Assembly (NCBI GenBank): GCA_024734555.1
Contig: JANPWX010000478.1
Coordinates: 18,751 to 82,750 of the forward strand
Length of the DNA: 64,000 nucleotides
Direction of reading: 5' to 3'
DNA from: Trochalopteron elliotii
Taxonomy: Eukaryota > Chordata > Aves > Passeriformes > Leiothrichidae
Shown: piece after piece, positions 53,441-64,000 of the stretch
How positions within the stretch are numbered: position 1 is the first letter of the stretch
Layout: each line of letters begins with the position of its first letter
Position numbers and translations under genes: made by a program
Notes under the pieces: model-generated
The model's database searches: none
Told to the model about the DNA's origin: nothing
What the model saw: only the letters and a program-made list of their open reading frames with translations

Positions 53441-54130
53441 TTGCCACACTGCGCTAAGAAGACATGTTATTGGTCCACAGAGCTGACACCTCTCCCACTG
53501 GCTACGTAACACAAATAGCAAACAACACCTCTTGTTATGGGGAAGGAATATTGTTTACACAAGGTTGTTTTGGGAAAAAGAAAACTGTTGAAAAGTTTCC
53601 CTTGGGAAGAGCTCAGGTTCAGAAAATATTGGGTCCACAGGTTGCTCTGGAGGAGCTGGGGGAACACATTCTAAACAATTTCTAATCTTTGCACTTGCTG
53701 TTTTCCAACTTGTTTACTTGCAAAGATGTTTACAAAAGAGATGTTGGTTCCATTGACTAATCATGTTCAGTGTTTAGGAACAATGTATAAAAAGGAACAT
53801 TTTTAATGTTTTAAATGAACATTGCTATATTCCCTCCAAGAAGGTTGGAGTAATTTCATTATTTCAGCCATCCCCAATGCAATAACGATGGCTCACCACG
53901 ATGGCACGAGCACTGCTGGGGCTCATCCTGCCAGGGAAAATGGGACCCTGAAGCATCACTTTGCAAAGTGGTTTAGTTTGGGTTCAGATTTCCCTGTCTA
54001 GAGGTTCTCCTGCTGGCTCTCTGTGGGGTCCTTTCAAACTCACAGCATCCCACATCCCTCTGTTCTGCCCTTACTGGAGCTGGGAAGTTTAATGAAAATC
54101 CACCTGATCTTGATTTAAAAATCCCAAGCA
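53441..54130. other. Unassigned, possibly retroelement-derived
   Basis: No gene was recognised. Composition and position between LTRs suggest old element sequence, but I found no protein homology. Confidence 0.25.
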
Positions 54131-54136
54131 ACAGAG

Positions 54137-54718
54137 TGTGAGGTTTCTATCTTCTTTTCTTTGTGTTAGAGCCGGGATTAATACGCGGGAGTCGCAGTTT
54201 TGTGTCTGGACTCGGTGTTTATTAACTGTTACCTATATCACAGCCTCACGAGTTGTGAGCTCTAAATAACAAGGCAGAAAATTGAGGTAAAATGGATGCC
54301 TCTAACTCTTTCCAAGGTTATTTAAGCACTAATCACCCAATAACAAGATGAAAATTATATTATTTATACTTTTGACCCAATAATTGACCACACAAGGTTC
54401 ACAATACAGACCTCTTTCACCCAATTAGAAAAAACCACCCAAAACCAAGAAGAAGGAGGTGAAGAAGAAGGACTTAGACAACGCCTTAAATCCTCCATCT
54501 TGTCCCATATATATCACTATATACTAAAACCCCAAATTCTAAGTTTTTCACCCTGTGAGATCACACAGTTCTATCCAAACTACACACCCACAACCCCAGT
54601 GCTATCACTCAATTTTGGAAGCCTGTTCCATGGCCTCAGGTCAAATGCAGTGCCTGCCTGACGGTCAGTGCCCTTTAGAACAGAAAGCCTGAAATTTTCA
54701 TCCTCCAGGGTTCCAACA
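54137..54718 (-). mobile_element. Solo LTR with 6-bp TSD (family G)
   Basis: Plus-strand ends TGTGAGG and TTCCAACA, flanked by perfect ACAGAG repeats (54131-54136 and 54719-54724). A minus-strand AATAAA lies at 54218-54223 and TATA-like sequence at about 54510-54530, so the element reads on the minus strand. It splits a local 41-bp repeat. Confidence 0.85.
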
Positions 54719-55618
54719 ACAGAGAATCCACTTGATCTTGATTTACAGATGCCAAGGAATAGAAAAACCACCTGGTCCTGATTTAAAGATCCCAAGCAAG
54801 AGAGAATGCCCCAACTCCTACAGTGAGTTCCTCCAGTGCTTGATTACCTTCACTATTAAAAATGTGCTCCTTAAATCCATCCTGATGTTTTTAGCCTTGA
54901 CTTCCTACCATTTTCTCTCCAACCCTGTTCACAATAAAAGGAAATTCTTTGGCCTCTCTGAATAAATGAGTTTTGCCATGGAGGTCTAGAAGGCCAAAAC
55001 CTTAAACGCATTAAGATTAAAACACGAGATGGATATGAAATGTCTAAAACAACATTTAGATAAACAACTGCACCAAGCACAGCGAAAGGAGAGAAACCCA
55101 AGTGCTTCTGGGCAGGCATCAACCATCAGTCAGCAGGAACAAGAAGAAACCTTCCTTGAATTGTTTTTTTAAACAATCTGTGGAATTTTTCCCTACAATA
55201 CCTGGCTCTGGCTGGTTCCTGATGCTCTGATCCCCTTGGCAGAGAGGGCCCTTCGTTGACTAAGTCCCTGCAGAGCCCCTGACGCCGAAGAATTTCAGGG
55301 CTTATCTCCGTACAGGGCTTATATGTCTTATCTTGAATCATCTAAAATCCCACTCAGAGGGTGTTGACAGAGCCCAGGTTGCTGTAATCAATGGAAACAT
55401 TATCGTGACTAAATGGTCTCATTTGTTCCCCGGAGCCTGAACTCTGGGGTTGCTCCTGCGCAGATGATGACCCCAAAAAGATCAGAGAGATTTTCTCCAT
55501 CTGCACCTCCTGCAAAAGCATCACTCATGTGAGGAGTAAAGAAACATCAGATTTTGGGGCAGCACAGTGGGTATTTGCTCTGATTCTTCCCAGTTTGACT
55601 CTTCTGGGAATGGTGGGA

Positions 55619-56316
55619 TGTAGGAACATCCGTGGGCGGCAGGGAGAGGGAACTCTGCAGAGCTGAGACATTCTAGAACACGTGGTTTTATTGCAAGGGT
55701 GGTGGGTAAAAAGGGCCTTTTGCCTTCAGCCACCAGCCTGGGCTGAGGGGAAGTCCCAAAGAGAGAGGGAGAGAGAGAACAAGAGGGTAAGAGGTAAGAG
55801 AGGTAAGGGAGGAGGGAGCCAGAGAGCCAGAGAGAGGTGGCAGGGTCAGAGCACAGGGGTAAGAGAGTGAGGTCCTTGTTACAATACATTATATCTCATT
55901 TTGTGTTGAATATTCTAATTTACACTAGCCAACCCCAGTACAAGACACAAAATCCTATAGAATCTACATACAGCCTATAGGAACTACTACATTACCATAC
56001 TGTGGTATGTAATTTTTATATTTTTTCATATTTATGTAGTTTTACATTTTAAACTCTAAAAACTACTCTTTAGACTTTTCTTCTTTTGCTACATTGACCT
56101 TTGGATCCCTCAGCCAGCAGAAGGGTATTGTTCAATCCAAAGGGATTCTCCTTCAGCTGGCTGGGCTGTTGTTTTCAGGTTATACAGTAACTAAGGCTCA
56201 GTATCCTCAACACAAAGCAAGCTTTCATTTCTGTTTCCATTATAGGTTTCATATTTTCAGAATCTTTTGCTAAGCAATCACATTTATAAGGTTTCCCTGA
56301 TTCATCTTCCCCAACA
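55619..56316 (-). mobile_element. Solo LTR, family A copy 2 with 6-bp TSD
   Basis: Inverted copy of the LTR at 47676-48365, with plus-strand ends TGTAGG and CCCCAACA. Perfect GTGGGA repeats flank it (55613-55618 and 56317-56322). It is 698 bp long and lies upstream of ZAP70 in sense orientation. Confidence 0.93.
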
Positions 56317-58880
56317 GTGGGAGAAGTCACTTCCCCATGGTCTGAGCCCCACTGCTGGGCCTGGGCTTGTGCTCAGCCCTGCCCTGGTGGTCAGCCCTGC
56401 CCTGGTGGTCAGCCCTGCCCTGGTGGTCAGCCCTGCCCTGGTTCATCCCTTCCAGCAGCACGGGGCCCTCCTGCCATCCCCTGGCATCACTGGAGCTGGG
56501 AAGGGCTTGGCTGGATCTCTGTGCTGGAAGGGCTCAGTTCTGCCCCCTGCACCCTGCCCTGCTCAGCCCTCAGCAGCAAAGGCCTGCCCAGGAGCTGGAT
56601 TTATGGCAACCAGAGCCTCCTCTACCCATTTGTTGTCCCCATGAAGCTCTGAAATGGCCCTGATGAGAACAGGAAGGGAGAGCAGAGAGGAGGCGTCTCA
56701 GCTGAGGCAGGAAACCACAACAGGAAGCGTCAGTGGTTCACAGCCAGGCTGAGGGACCAGCAGAAACCATCCCAGGCACAGCTCAAATCAGCCCAAATTG
56801 TGAAGGCCCTGTCACCAAATTCACCAAATGGAGCAAAGTGAGGTCTTGGCACAGCTGCCAGTCTGGAATGTGGAGGTGAATGGGAACACCCTGAGGCTCA
56901 AATCCAAACTGGGCTTGGTGCTTGGGACCAAAGCAAAGCATCCTAATCCTGGGATGCCTCCAGGCACCAAAACCCAGACTGGTTCCCAGAGCTGGTTCCC
57001 CAGGTTCAGCTCCTGAGACCAGCTGGCTGCCAGGGGAGGGCAGCTGCCAGGAAAATGGGCTGAAGGAGGTGAGCAGTGAGGATTGCAGCTCTTGGGTTTA
57101 GCTGCAGTCAGGGTCATGAGGAAGAGGAAATACTGGGTGGGCAGAGGGATGTCAATGGCCTCCTTTGTGAGCTGCTGCTTCCCACTGGGATAAACAGCCA
57201 CGAAACCTGCACCCAAACATGCTTCTTCTCTGGGAAGTCCAGGAGCAAAACATCACAGCAAATGGAACACCTTTGTCAGTAGCTCAGCCAGGTGAAAATG
57301 AGAGGGAAGAAGTTATTGATGACATGAGAGCCCTCACAGAATTTCCAGCTGCCCACACAGGCTGTTCTGTTATAAACAGGCTGGTTTTCTTCTCCAAACA
57401 CAGGGGTGGGAGTGAAGAAACACTCATAGAACTAGGAGAGGGACCCAGGGCTCAGAGGTTGGGTCAGGTGCTGCCACCCAAGCCTTGCTGTCTCAGATCA
57501 ACCCTGGCAGGAAATTACTCTGCTGAGAAAAACCTTCCCAGTCCTGAGACACAAAGGAGAGTCACCCTCTGAAGCCTGAGAGCAGATCTGAACAGGAAGA
57601 TTTACAATCCCTCTAAAGCTCTTACTTTTGAATGTTTGTCCTGCTGTCCTGGCTGGTTTCATTGCCACACACCAGCTCAGGGCCTCCTCTAATTCCTCTC
57701 CCAAACTCCAGCTCTGTTCCTTGGCACCACCTCTGGGTGGACCTGAGCAACCCTGAACAACCTCAGCAGACCTGCACAAATCTCCTTCAACTTTGCCCTC
57801 CCAACAGACCTGCACAAATCTCCTTCACCTTTGCCCTCCCAACAGATCTGCACAGATCTCCTTCAACGTCAAACTTCATTCTCTCATGCTGCCAAATGCA
57901 GCCAAAAATTAGAACCAATTTCATAGACCAACACCTGAAAGAACCTGTGCAAGGGACCCTCCACCATTACTCATTTCAATTCACAGGATCTCATTTTTCC
58001 AGCTTAATCTGTGTCCCTGGGGCTACAGGTGCTGGGTGTCCCCCAGGTTGGGCACAGGGAGCAGGGCAGGAAGCCCAGGGCTCCTCTGGTGATGGCCACG
58101 TTGGCAATTTGGTGTCATGACGTGAAGATGCACCCAAAAAAAACAACTCCCACGTAAAATCGGTCGGGTCTGCGCCCCAAGACACAGGAAAGGCAGGCAG
58201 GAAGCCCTGGAGATGTCACTCAATCAGATCTATTTATAGCTGGCCACTTGTTTTTAGTCAGATCAGACAAGAACCAACAGGAACTGGTTTGATTTCATGA
58301 TTTCCCAGAAATAGCACTTGGTGCCAATCCAGACCAGCTCCTGAGAGCAGGGGGTTGTACTGGTGAAACTGGAGGCAGCACTGGCAAGGTTCAGCACCCT
58401 GTTAGGACCATGTTTTGTGTCTCCTTGTCCTGGCGGCAATAATCCCACACCCCACAAGCAATCCCTGATAACACAGCCCTCAGCTCTGCCTTTAGGGGTG
58501 TTGGGACAGTCTGGGGGGAAGCAGGGACAGCCTGGAGGGGATGGGGAAGGGCTGAAGGATGGGAATCATGATGGGGAATCAGCCAGGAGAGGTAAAAAGG
58601 GGGATCTGGGGGGTTCCTGTGCTTTGGGGGTGGTGTAGTTTGGGGTGGTTTGTGTTGCCAGTCTGGGGTGTTTTCAACAATTCCCTAAATGGAGTTTAAC
58701 TGGGGAAGGGGTGGGGGAGAGGCAGCTCAAGGGAAGTGCCAGGAAAATGTGCCTGGGGATGGCTGAGAGGGGAATTCAGCCTGGGATGGGGCCTGAGGGC
58801 TCTGAACTGCTCTGGGGGTTCCTTCTGTGCCCCTCAGGGCTGGGGGGTGCTGTGAAGAGGCCCCAGGGTGGGTTCTGAGG
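56317..58880. other. Spacer, no gene seen
   Basis: No exon recognised. It contains an 18-bp tandem repeat (GCCCTGCCCTGGTGGTCA, about four copies, 56374-56440) and a 36-bp repeat near 57775-57865. Confidence 0.4.
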
Positions 58881-58887
58881 GGCACAG

Positions 58888-59262
58888 GGATGGACCAGGT
58901 TTGGGATTGCTCCAGAGTGGGTTCCTGATGGACAGGGTTCAGCCCAGGTTTGGGATTGCTGATGAGCAGGGGGACAGGGTGGGTTTGGGATTGCTCTGGG
59001 GTCATCCCTGATGGACACAGGGACAGGGTGGGTTTGGGATTGCTCTGGGGTCATCCCTGATGGACATAGGGACAGGGTGGGTTTGGGATTGCTCTGGGGT
59101 CATCCCTGATGGACACAGGGACAGGGTGGGTTTGGGATTGCTCTGGGGTCATCCCTGATGGACACAGGGACAGGGTGGGTTTGGGATTGCTCTGGGGTCA
59201 TTCCTGATGGACACAGGGACAGGGTGGGTTTGGGATTGCTCTGGGGTCATTCCTGACGGACA
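58888..59262. repeat. 49-bp minisatellite
   Basis: About five well-conserved units containing 'gggtttgggattgctctggg' plus degenerate leading copies. Confidence 0.93.
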
Positions 59263-60230
59263 GGGGATGAACCACTTTTGGGACTGCCCATCCTGCAGCA
59301 GCACCACAGGTGGAGGCAGAGGTGGGTGTGGGGCACTGGCTCTGCCCTCAGCTCCCCCAGCCTCTGCTGCCTCCTTGTCCCCTCCTGATGCCAAATGGCC
59401 ACAAAGCTCCTTCTCGTGGTGCCTTGCCTGGACCCACCTGCATTTAATGCCAGAATAAATGCACTTTGTTCCAGTGCTGTTTGCTGCAGAGGTGATGGGC
59501 ACAGCCAGGGACCTTCTGCCTGTCCCCTTCCCTTCCCTGCATTTCATTCTCATGTTTCTGATTTATGGAAGAGGAGAAAGGCTGGAAAACACCTGCAGTG
59601 TCCAAGTTGCCTTTCCAGATCGTTCATCCCACGACTGGCTGGGACTGTGCAAGAGGAAGAACTGAGGAGCTGATTCCTGGAGGATTCATGGGGTTGTTTT
59701 TTTCTTTTTAATGTTAAATAACAGAAAACTTGCAATAACTTTGATTTCACTTGCAATAACTTTGATTCAATGCAATGTTCCTTAGTTCAAAGAAAAAAAA
59801 AAACCTGAAAAACTTCACTTTGCCTCGACCTGGCTACATTCTTCTAATTACTAATGTTTAATTATTTATGCACTCCATGGCAGCTCTTCCCAACCTTTAG
59901 GAACACTCACATTTCTGGCTGGAGCAGCTGTTCTGCCCTCCCTGCTGGCTGCTCATTAAAGCCTCAGCTGCTCAGCCCTTGATTAACACTTGAGCTGTGT
60001 GGGAGTGGGACTTTGTGAGAGCTGAGTTTGTGTTTGTGCTCACAAACACGGGCTGCATGTGCAGATAACGATCTGCTCTCCTGCTCAGGGAGCTCACTGA
60101 CTCACAGCTGCCCCAAATGGGGGAGTTTACAGTAAATCTGCAGGAAAACCTCCCTGATTCCCACCAAGGACCTGCTCTGCTCTTGCTGGCCATGACCCAA
60201 GCTGAGTCCTCAGTGCTCCAGCCCTGCCTG
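59263..60230. other. Spacer, no gene seen
   Basis: No gene or element boundary that I can support. Confidence 0.35.
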
Positions 60231-60234
60231 GTGC

Positions 60235-60530
60235 AGAAATGCTCCACAAAAAATCACCAAGGGTGGAAAAGACCTCCAAGATCAACCTTTGACCCAAAAC
60301 CACCCAGTCACTGAGTGCCATGTCCAGTTTTTTCCTGAACACCTCCCAGGTGTTTCACTGCTCCCCAGGGCAGCCCATTCCAGTGCTTGACAGTGCCTGA
60401 TTTTCCACGAAGAAATCCTTCCTGATACCCTCCTGCCCCTCTGAAATGAACTGTGGGAGGCATTTGGCCCCAGGGACAATCCCCAAGTCCTTTTCAGAAG
60501 GAAAAATGTTGAATTCCACAACACTCCAAG
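60235..60530 (-). repeat. CR1 LINE 3' fragment
   Basis: Antisense copy ('gggtggaaaagacctccaag') of a divergent subfamily. Confidence 0.75.
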
Positions 60531-60734
60531 GACCTGCTGATGTGGGAAGGCTCCTGACAGTGGCAGGACCAGGGAAAAGTTGGTCCTGGGGAGCTCAGTG
60601 TCCCTCTACCCCCTTCTAAATCCTTTCCAGAGACCTCATGCCACTCCATCCCAGTGTTAGTGGGGAGCCAAAAGAGAGGGGATGGTTCTGTCCAAGTGCT
60701 TGTGAGGCTCAGAGGAAAGGAGGCTCAGGGGGAA

Positions 60735-61020
60735 CCTTCCTTCTACAAGTCCCTGACAGGAGCTGGGTGGGCTCAGTCATTTCTCCCAGGTAAAAAGTGA
60801 TGGGACAAGAGGAAACAGCCTGAAATCGTGCCAGGGGAAGCTCAGACTGAATATCAGGGTTATAGAGCCCAGGGCAGGGCTGGAGCCCCCATCCCTGGAG
60901 GGATTACAGACATGTGGCACTTGGGGACAGGGTTAGGGGTGGCTTTCCTAATGCTGGGTTTACCATTGCCTTAAAGGACTTAAAAGGCCTTTTCCACCTT
61001 CAGCAATGCTGTGATTGAGC
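60735..61020 (+). repeat. CR1 LINE 3' fragment
   Basis: Sense copy ending 'ccaccttcagcaatgctgtg', degenerate. Confidence 0.6.
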
Positions 61021-61633
61021 CACGCTGTGCTGGAGCAGCCAGTGAGGGGTGACAGGTCTGCTGTCACTTCCCAGCCAGGAGCTGAGCTGCACAGGCTGCC
61101 CAGGCTCCCTCAGTTGGGGGAAACATCCATTCCCACGAGTCTCTGCTTGTGGTGAGAGCTGGAGGGGCCACACTGCTGACAGAGCCCTCCCTGACACTCT
61201 GCCACCTCTGCCTGCTGTCACCTGTGCCCTGTGTCACCTCTGGGCCACCTCCTGCTCTGCTCTGGGCCACTCGGGCTCTGCCCCTGAGTGCTCCTCCTTC
61301 CCCCAGGGCAGAACCTGGAAAATCTCTGCCAGGATTCGAGTCTGGTGCCCTCAGGGGGCACTGAAGGGCCGGGCTCCCGCAGGTCCTGCCGGGGATTGTT
61401 CCTGGGTTTGGGTTATTTGTGATGAAAGGGAACGATTTGCCTCGGGAGCAGGGGAGGGCAGGGACGGGGACACTGCGGGAAATGGATTTGTAGAGAATTT
61501 TCAAAGGCTCACAGCGTGCAGTTGTAGGCAAACTCTGACATAAAGTGTGCTGACTTAGAAAGGGCATGGAACAGGGTAGATTTCTCTCTCGTTGTTGAGA
61601 GAGAAACTGAACCAGAAACAAGTTTCAAATGAG

Positions 61634-62342
61634 AATTTTGTAAATAGACTCGATATTTTGGAGAAATACAACTATGAATTCTACTAATTTTATAAATAGA
61701 CCAGACATTTTAGAGAAATAGAACTATGAATTCCATTAATTTTGTAAATAGACTAGACATTTTAGAGAAATAGAACTATGAATTCCATTAATTTTGTAAA
61801 TAGACTAGACATTTTGGAGAAATAGAACTATGAATTCCATTAATTTTGTAAATAGACTAGACATTTTGGAGAAATAGAACTGTGAATTCCATTAATTTTG
61901 TAAATAGACTAGACATTTTGGAGAAATAAAACTGTGAATTCCATTAATTTTGTAAATAGACTAGACATTTTGGAGAAATAAAACTGTGAATTCCATTAAT
62001 TTTGTAAATAGACTAGCCATTTTGGAGAAATAGAACTATGAGTTCTATTAATGAGGAGATTCTATTAATGAATTCTATTAATGAATTCTATAATTTGTAA
62101 ATAGAGTAGACATTCTGGAGGAACAGAACTATGAATTCTATTAATTTTGTAGATAGACTAGACATTTTTGAGAAATAGAACTATGAATTCTATTAATTTT
62201 GTAAACAGACTAGACATTTTGGAGAAATACAACTATGAATTCTATTAATTTTGTAAGTAGAGTAGACATTTTGGAGAAATACAACTATGAATTCTATTAA
62301 TTTTGTAAGTAGACTAGATATTTTGGAGAAATAGAACCGTGA
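61634..62342. repeat. 52-bp minisatellite
   Basis: About thirteen copies of an AT-rich 52-bp unit with 'gtaaatagactagacatttt' and 'gaactatgaattccattaat'. One short rearranged stretch (62040-62095) contains a local triplication of 'ttctattaatga'. Confidence 0.95.
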
Positions 62343-64000
62343 AAGATGTGTTGTAGGTTCTACATGAGGTATTTTTAGCTGATTGGCTTGAAAGCATTAG
62401 TAGCATTGTGTGGTAAAAGCTGATAGGTAAAAAAAAACCTGCTTATAATGTGTTGTAATAAGGAAATAGTTTGGCTTCTCACTTTGATGGCATGAATTGT
62501 AACATCTGTTACCATCTCACCCTTCTCATGAGACTGAAAACAGAATGAAATATTTTCAAACACCTCTCAGGAGCCCCATCTGTGAGTCAGAAAAAGGGTT
62601 TGTCCAACAGGACACCTGCCCTGGGGCTGCTGGGGCCAGCTCTGTGCCTGCTCCCGTCAGCCTGGGTTTCTCTGACACTGGCACTGCCAGAAAAGCAGCG
62701 TTTTGGTTCCCAGAAAGCTTCTTTTTGATGTCACCCCATTTCCTCTGGGTTTTCTCAGGTGCCTCCCCGCAGAGGTTGGGGCAGGAATTTCTGTGAGGAG
62801 CTCACACAGGGCAGGGAGCAGCCACAGCACAGCGAGGACACTGCAGCAGGAGGGTTCTGGAAGGGGCAGGGGCTGTGGGAATCCTTCTGGACCTGAACAA
62901 ACTCAGTTTCTATTCCCATGTGCTCGTGTCTGTGGGGTCCCCACGTGCTCTTTCTAGCAGGGAAAGAACCTGTCTGATAAAGCTGGGTTGTCTGGGTGTT
63001 CTCTGAGTGGGAATGTGGATGGAAAGGCACATCCAGGCATGGGGGTCTCTGCAGTGCTGGGTCTGCTGTTCCTGGGTGACTTTGCCCTTGGTGCTCGCTG
63101 GCCACAGAGCTGACTCCAGTTCTGCCACCACCTGGAGGAGTTTAGCCAAAATTCTGGGCCCTTTCCCCCCAAAAAATCCCATATTAGTTCCTTATCTCCT
63201 CTGAAAAGTCCCTGAACATTTATTTATCCCAGGTAGGAGCCTGGTAGCCCCTGATAAATCAGAATGTAACTAACAAAATTTTTCCTAAAGAATAATGTTT
63301 TCCCCAAAACACTGCAATGACAGGAGCAGAAAATTGAACTGAATGTGGCTCTTTGTCTCAGCTCCAGCTGACACCAATATTTCAGGAACATCCAGAGGTG
63401 CAGAGAGGCACAAGTGCCCTGATCCCTGTGTCCTGCTCAGGGAAGAGCTCTCCCAGAGGCTTCAGAGGCTGGGTTAGAGCAGGGACAGAAACCCCTGGAG
63501 CTGCTCCTGGTTTGTAGAAGCATCATCAAAAGTCCCTGAGCATTTTGAGCAGCTTCCCTGTGGAACAGGAGGGTGCTGGGCCCAGGGTGGCACTGCTGGG
63601 ACACCCCTGTGTACAGCCAAGTCACTGTGCTGTCCTCAGGCAGCCTGGGCTCCTCTGCTAGCTGTGGATTTAGCTGTGAAAACACCCTGCTGAGCCTTTG
63701 TGCAGCCACTGGAAACACTCCTGGCTCCAGAGCCATTGATCCTGAACAGTTTTTAATGAGGGGCTGAGGCACAGAGTTAAACACAACCCCCCCATTTCCT
63801 GCCTGGCATCCCCTGTGGGCTCAGAGCTCAGCCCTGGCTCAGCAAATGGTGCCAGGAGCTTTGTCCTGGGGCTGGAGGAGCCCTGAGCTCGTCCCTGCCA
63901 CCAAGGTGTTGACAAAAAATGGAGAGGAGTCAGAAATCCTGCAGATCCTCTGGTTTTGGGGTAGAGCAGGAGCCAGGGATGGGAAACTGCAGCAGTTTAT
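62343..64000. other. Spacer, no gene seen
   Basis: No conserved exon found on either strand. Confidence 0.35.

Overview
This is vertebrate nuclear DNA, almost certainly from a bird and probably a songbird. The evidence is about twenty 5'-truncated CR1-type LINE tails, two short elements that join a tRNA-Ile head to a CR1-like tail (the architecture known from zebra finch TguSINE1), many solo LTRs, small introns and minisatellites. The species call is inference; no ribosomal or mitochondrial marker is present.

Two protein-coding genes are supported, both on the minus strand. (1) An intron-free coding exon at 9766-10671 encodes a 301-residue bZIP repressor of the NFIL3/E4BP4 family. It is too short and too different from NFIL3 to be that gene, so I call it an NFIL3-like paralog. 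A 3' splice site lies 25 nt before its ATG. A CpG-rich stretch 13 kb upstream (about 23.3-23.95 kb, broken by a 77-N gap) carries a strong minus-strand 5' splice site and a perfect TTACGTAA D-box, and may be its promoter and first exon. (2) ZAP70, the Syk-family tyrosine kinase of the T-cell receptor pathway, runs from 51834 down to 36474. I can place 11 of the expected 12 coding exons with GT/AG sites and consistent phase: both SH2 domains, interdomain B with its regulatory tyrosines, and most of the kinase domain. Coding exon 11 (about 113 nt, late C-lobe) is not in the sequence. A single N at 36776, which looks like a contig join, lies in the interval where it should be.

Layout: 0-9 kb, no gene, CR1 fragments and one minisatellite. 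9-10.7 kb, NFIL3-like exon. 10.7-36 kb, gene-poor spacer with CR1 copies, microsatellites, the CpG-rich block and a strikingly C-depleted tract at 34.94-35.2 kb. 36.4-51.9 kb, ZAP70, whose introns are crowded with LTRs, several within 10-45 nt of a splice site. 51.9-56.3 kb, a cluster of LTRs upstream of the first coding exon, several with intact target-site duplications. 56.3-64 kb, no recognised gene, with 49-bp and 52-bp tandem arrays.

I found no new enzymatic or defence system. The unusual material is structural: a minisatellite apparently grown from the exon 10 splice donor of ZAP70, a solo LTR whose target-site duplication lies inside the exon 2 splice donor, two same-strand LTRs bracketing the exon that encodes the catalytic loop, a missing exon at an assembly join, and a possible deaminase-edited tract.
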